Origin: a bacterium
GTDB taxonomy: Bacteria > Ratteibacteria > UBA8468 > B48-G9 > JAFGKM01
Reading direction: 5' to 3'
Length of the DNA stretch: 6,032 nt
Assembly (NCBI GenBank): GCA_021157805.1
Contig: JAGGVW010000248.1
Span: 1-6,032, forward strand
The position numbers and the translations under genes are program-made. Position 1 is the first letter of the stretch, and each line of letters opens with the position of its first letter. The notes beneath the pieces are model-generated. The model saw nothing but the letters and a program-made list of their open reading frames with translations, ran no database searches and was not told the origin of the DNA. Shown here in pieces: positions 4,735 to 6,032 of this stretch.

Positions 4735-6032
4735 TTAATAAGTGTTAATTTCATATATTATTCCATTTTTAGAAAGGACCAATTTCCTCTTTTCTTTTCT
4801 TAATATTTTAAACCCTTCCACCATATCTCCTATAGTAACTCTATATGTTCTCTTTTCTCCTTCAATGAAGAAGTATTCCATTCCATTAAATATCATCCTT
4901 CCTCTATAAATTAAATTGCATTTTCCTTTTGGAATTATAATTGGAGAAACAGGTGGTTTTGTTGGTTTTCCAATAGCAGAAAGTTCTGTTTCTTTTGAGA
5001 CAATGTAAGGAGATGGTTTCTTTGGTTTTGAAATAATTGATGTTTTTTCTGGTTTCATAAGAGTTGCTTTTTTTAATATACTTATGACTTTTGGTTTTTT
5101 GACAATTGTTATAACTTCTGGCTCTCTGGTAAGGACTATATTTGTTGGTTTTAGTTTTTTCATAACTTCCATTGTCAGTTTTCCAGACGAAAATGGGTCC
5201 CTTTCTCCTTCTATGTTTATTGGAATTTTTTTCTTTGCAAGAAGAGTTGATTCAGCAATTTCTTTCTCTTCTGTTTTTTTAGTCGGTGTTTTTTTAGTTT
5301 CTGTAATTTCTTCTCCAACGATCATTTTTAAACGTGCCTGTGGTGATTTTAAACGAGAAGCAAGTAAAAATAATTCAATAAACCATCCGATAAGTAATAA
5401 TAAAAAGACAAATTTAAATGCATTTTTCCTTAAGAATTCCCCTATGTTAAATCTCTCTTTATAACCACCAGCAATAGTTGGGATTGCTTTTCTGGCTGGT
5501 TTTTTGACAACTTTTTTCCTTTCAGGAATACCTTTTGCTTTTTCTGGTTTGCCTTTCTTTATTTTAGTTATTTCTGTCTTTATGTATTTTGATATTTCTT
5601 TCTGAGTTGACAATACTTTACTTTTTGCTTCTTTATCCAGTTCGGTTGCTCTGTTTATAATTGGGATGATAGAGGCAGTAACTCTCTTCTTTTCTTTTCT
5701 TTTTGCCTTTTCTATTCCTAATTTTTTCGGTATCTTCTTTATTGGTTTAACTTTTTCTTCTCTTTTCTTTTCAGGAACTTTCTTCTTTAATTCTTTCTTT
5801 GTCTGAATTAAAGCAAGTTTTAATTCTTTCGCTTTTTCTTTCTCAAGTTTTTCAATAAGATTCTTTCTTTCTTTTTCCCTTTTTATTTCTTCTAATAAGG
5901 CAAGTAGTTTTTCTTTTTTCTGCTGTCTGAGTTGTTCTTTTTGTTGTCTGGATAGTTGTAATTGTTTTTTTCTTTCTTCTTTTTGTTTTTTCTTTTCTTC
6001 TCTTTCTTTCTGTTTTTGTAGTAATTTTTGTC
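4735..6032 (-). CDS. Coiled-coil, single-pass inner-membrane protein with PilP/GspC-like periplasmic C-terminus (5' end outside window)
   Basis: The likely role is an inner-membrane clamp protein of a type IV pilus or type II secretion machine that contacts a secretin from the periplasm. The frame is open from 6030, the first complete codon, to TAA at 4737-4735, giving at least 431 residues. Seen in order: a Lys/Glu/Gln-rich segment at about residues 1-85 with spaced leucines (KEKLLALLEEIKREK, LIEKLEKEKAKELKLALI), likely coiled coil; a basic stretch; one membrane helix at about 205-226 (FVFLLLLIGWFIELFLL); an RDPF motif at 277-280, as found in PilP and GspC families; a Pro/Lys-rich linker; and a compact beta-type end at about 370-431 (YRVTIGDMVEGFKIL) like the PilP/GspC homology region. 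Basic residues before the helix suggest a cytoplasmic coiled coil. A TTG at 5613 could be read as a start giving 292 residues, but it has no good ribosome site and the frame continues upstream. The downstream secretin supports the role. PilP itself is usually a short lipoprotein, so the architecture is nearer GspC with a large extension. Confidence 0.7.
   Translation of the reverse strand, partial: QKLLQKQKEREEKKKQKEERKKQLQLSRQQKEQLRQQKKEKLLALLEEIKREKERKNLIEKLEKEKAKELKLALIQTKKELKKKVPEKKREEKVKPIKKIPKKLGIEKAKRKEKKRVTASIIPIINRATELDKEAKSKVLSTQKEISKYIKTEITKIKKGKPEKAKGIPERKKVVKKPARKAIPTIAGGYKERFNIGEFLRKNAFKFVFLLLLIGWFIELFLLASRLKSPQARLKMIVGEEITETKKTPTKKTEEKEIAESTLLAKKKIPINIEGERDPFSSGKLTMEVMKKLKPTNIVLTREPEVITIVKKPKVISILKKATLMKPEKTSIISKPKKPSPYIVSKETELSAIGKPTKPPVSPIIIPKGKCNLIYRGRMIFNGMEYFFIEGEKRTYRVTIGDMVEGFKILRKEKRKLVLSKNGIIYEINTY

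Noticed and set aside
5611..5613. TTG as the start of a 292-residue protein
   Set aside because: The same frame stays open to the window edge and encodes a continuous coiled coil, and no convincing ribosome site precedes the TTG.

Overview
The window is a stretch of AT-rich bacterial DNA (roughly 30% G+C by eye). All five genes lie on the minus strand, so transcription runs from high to low coordinates. The secretins, signal peptides and a membrane-anchored periplasmic protein point to a Gram-negative (diderm) bacterium. Shine-Dalgarno sites such as GGGGGTGAT indicate ordinary bacterial translation. Divergence from the well-studied pilus and secretion proteins suggests an uncultivated lineage; something like Omnitrophota or a related candidate phylum is a guess only.

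Layout in transcription order: (1) 6032-4735, the 3' part of a long gene for an inner-membrane protein with a Lys/Glu/Gln-rich coiled coil, one membrane helix and a PilP/GspC-like periplasmic end. Its 5' end is outside the window, and the TTG at 5613 is probably not its start. (2) 4689-2818, a PilQ/GspD-family secretin with a helical, TPR-like N-terminal extension. (3) 2759-1752, an exported HEAT-repeat protein with a Ser/Arg-rich N-terminus and Asp/Asn-rich insertions. (4) 1738-119, a second secretin, closer to GspD of type II secretion. (5) 132-1, the first 44 codons of a GspE/PilB-type assembly ATPase, overlapping the end of gene 4 by 14 bases.

The gaps are 45, 58 (from the preferred start), 13 and -14 bases, so this looks like one operon for an envelope-spanning type IV pilus or type II secretion machine. 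The coiled-coil protein would be the inner-membrane clamp touching a secretin, the two secretins would form outer-membrane rings, and the ATPase would power pseudopilus or pilus assembly. The unusual points are two different secretins in one operon, an exported HEAT-repeat protein between them, and a PilP/GspC-like protein with a long coiled coil predicted to lie in the cytoplasm. Both longer intergenic gaps also hold a sigma70-like -35/-10 pair with 17-base spacing. No RNA gene, mobile element, CRISPR array or convincing terminator was seen, and no gene-free stretch exceeds 60 bases.
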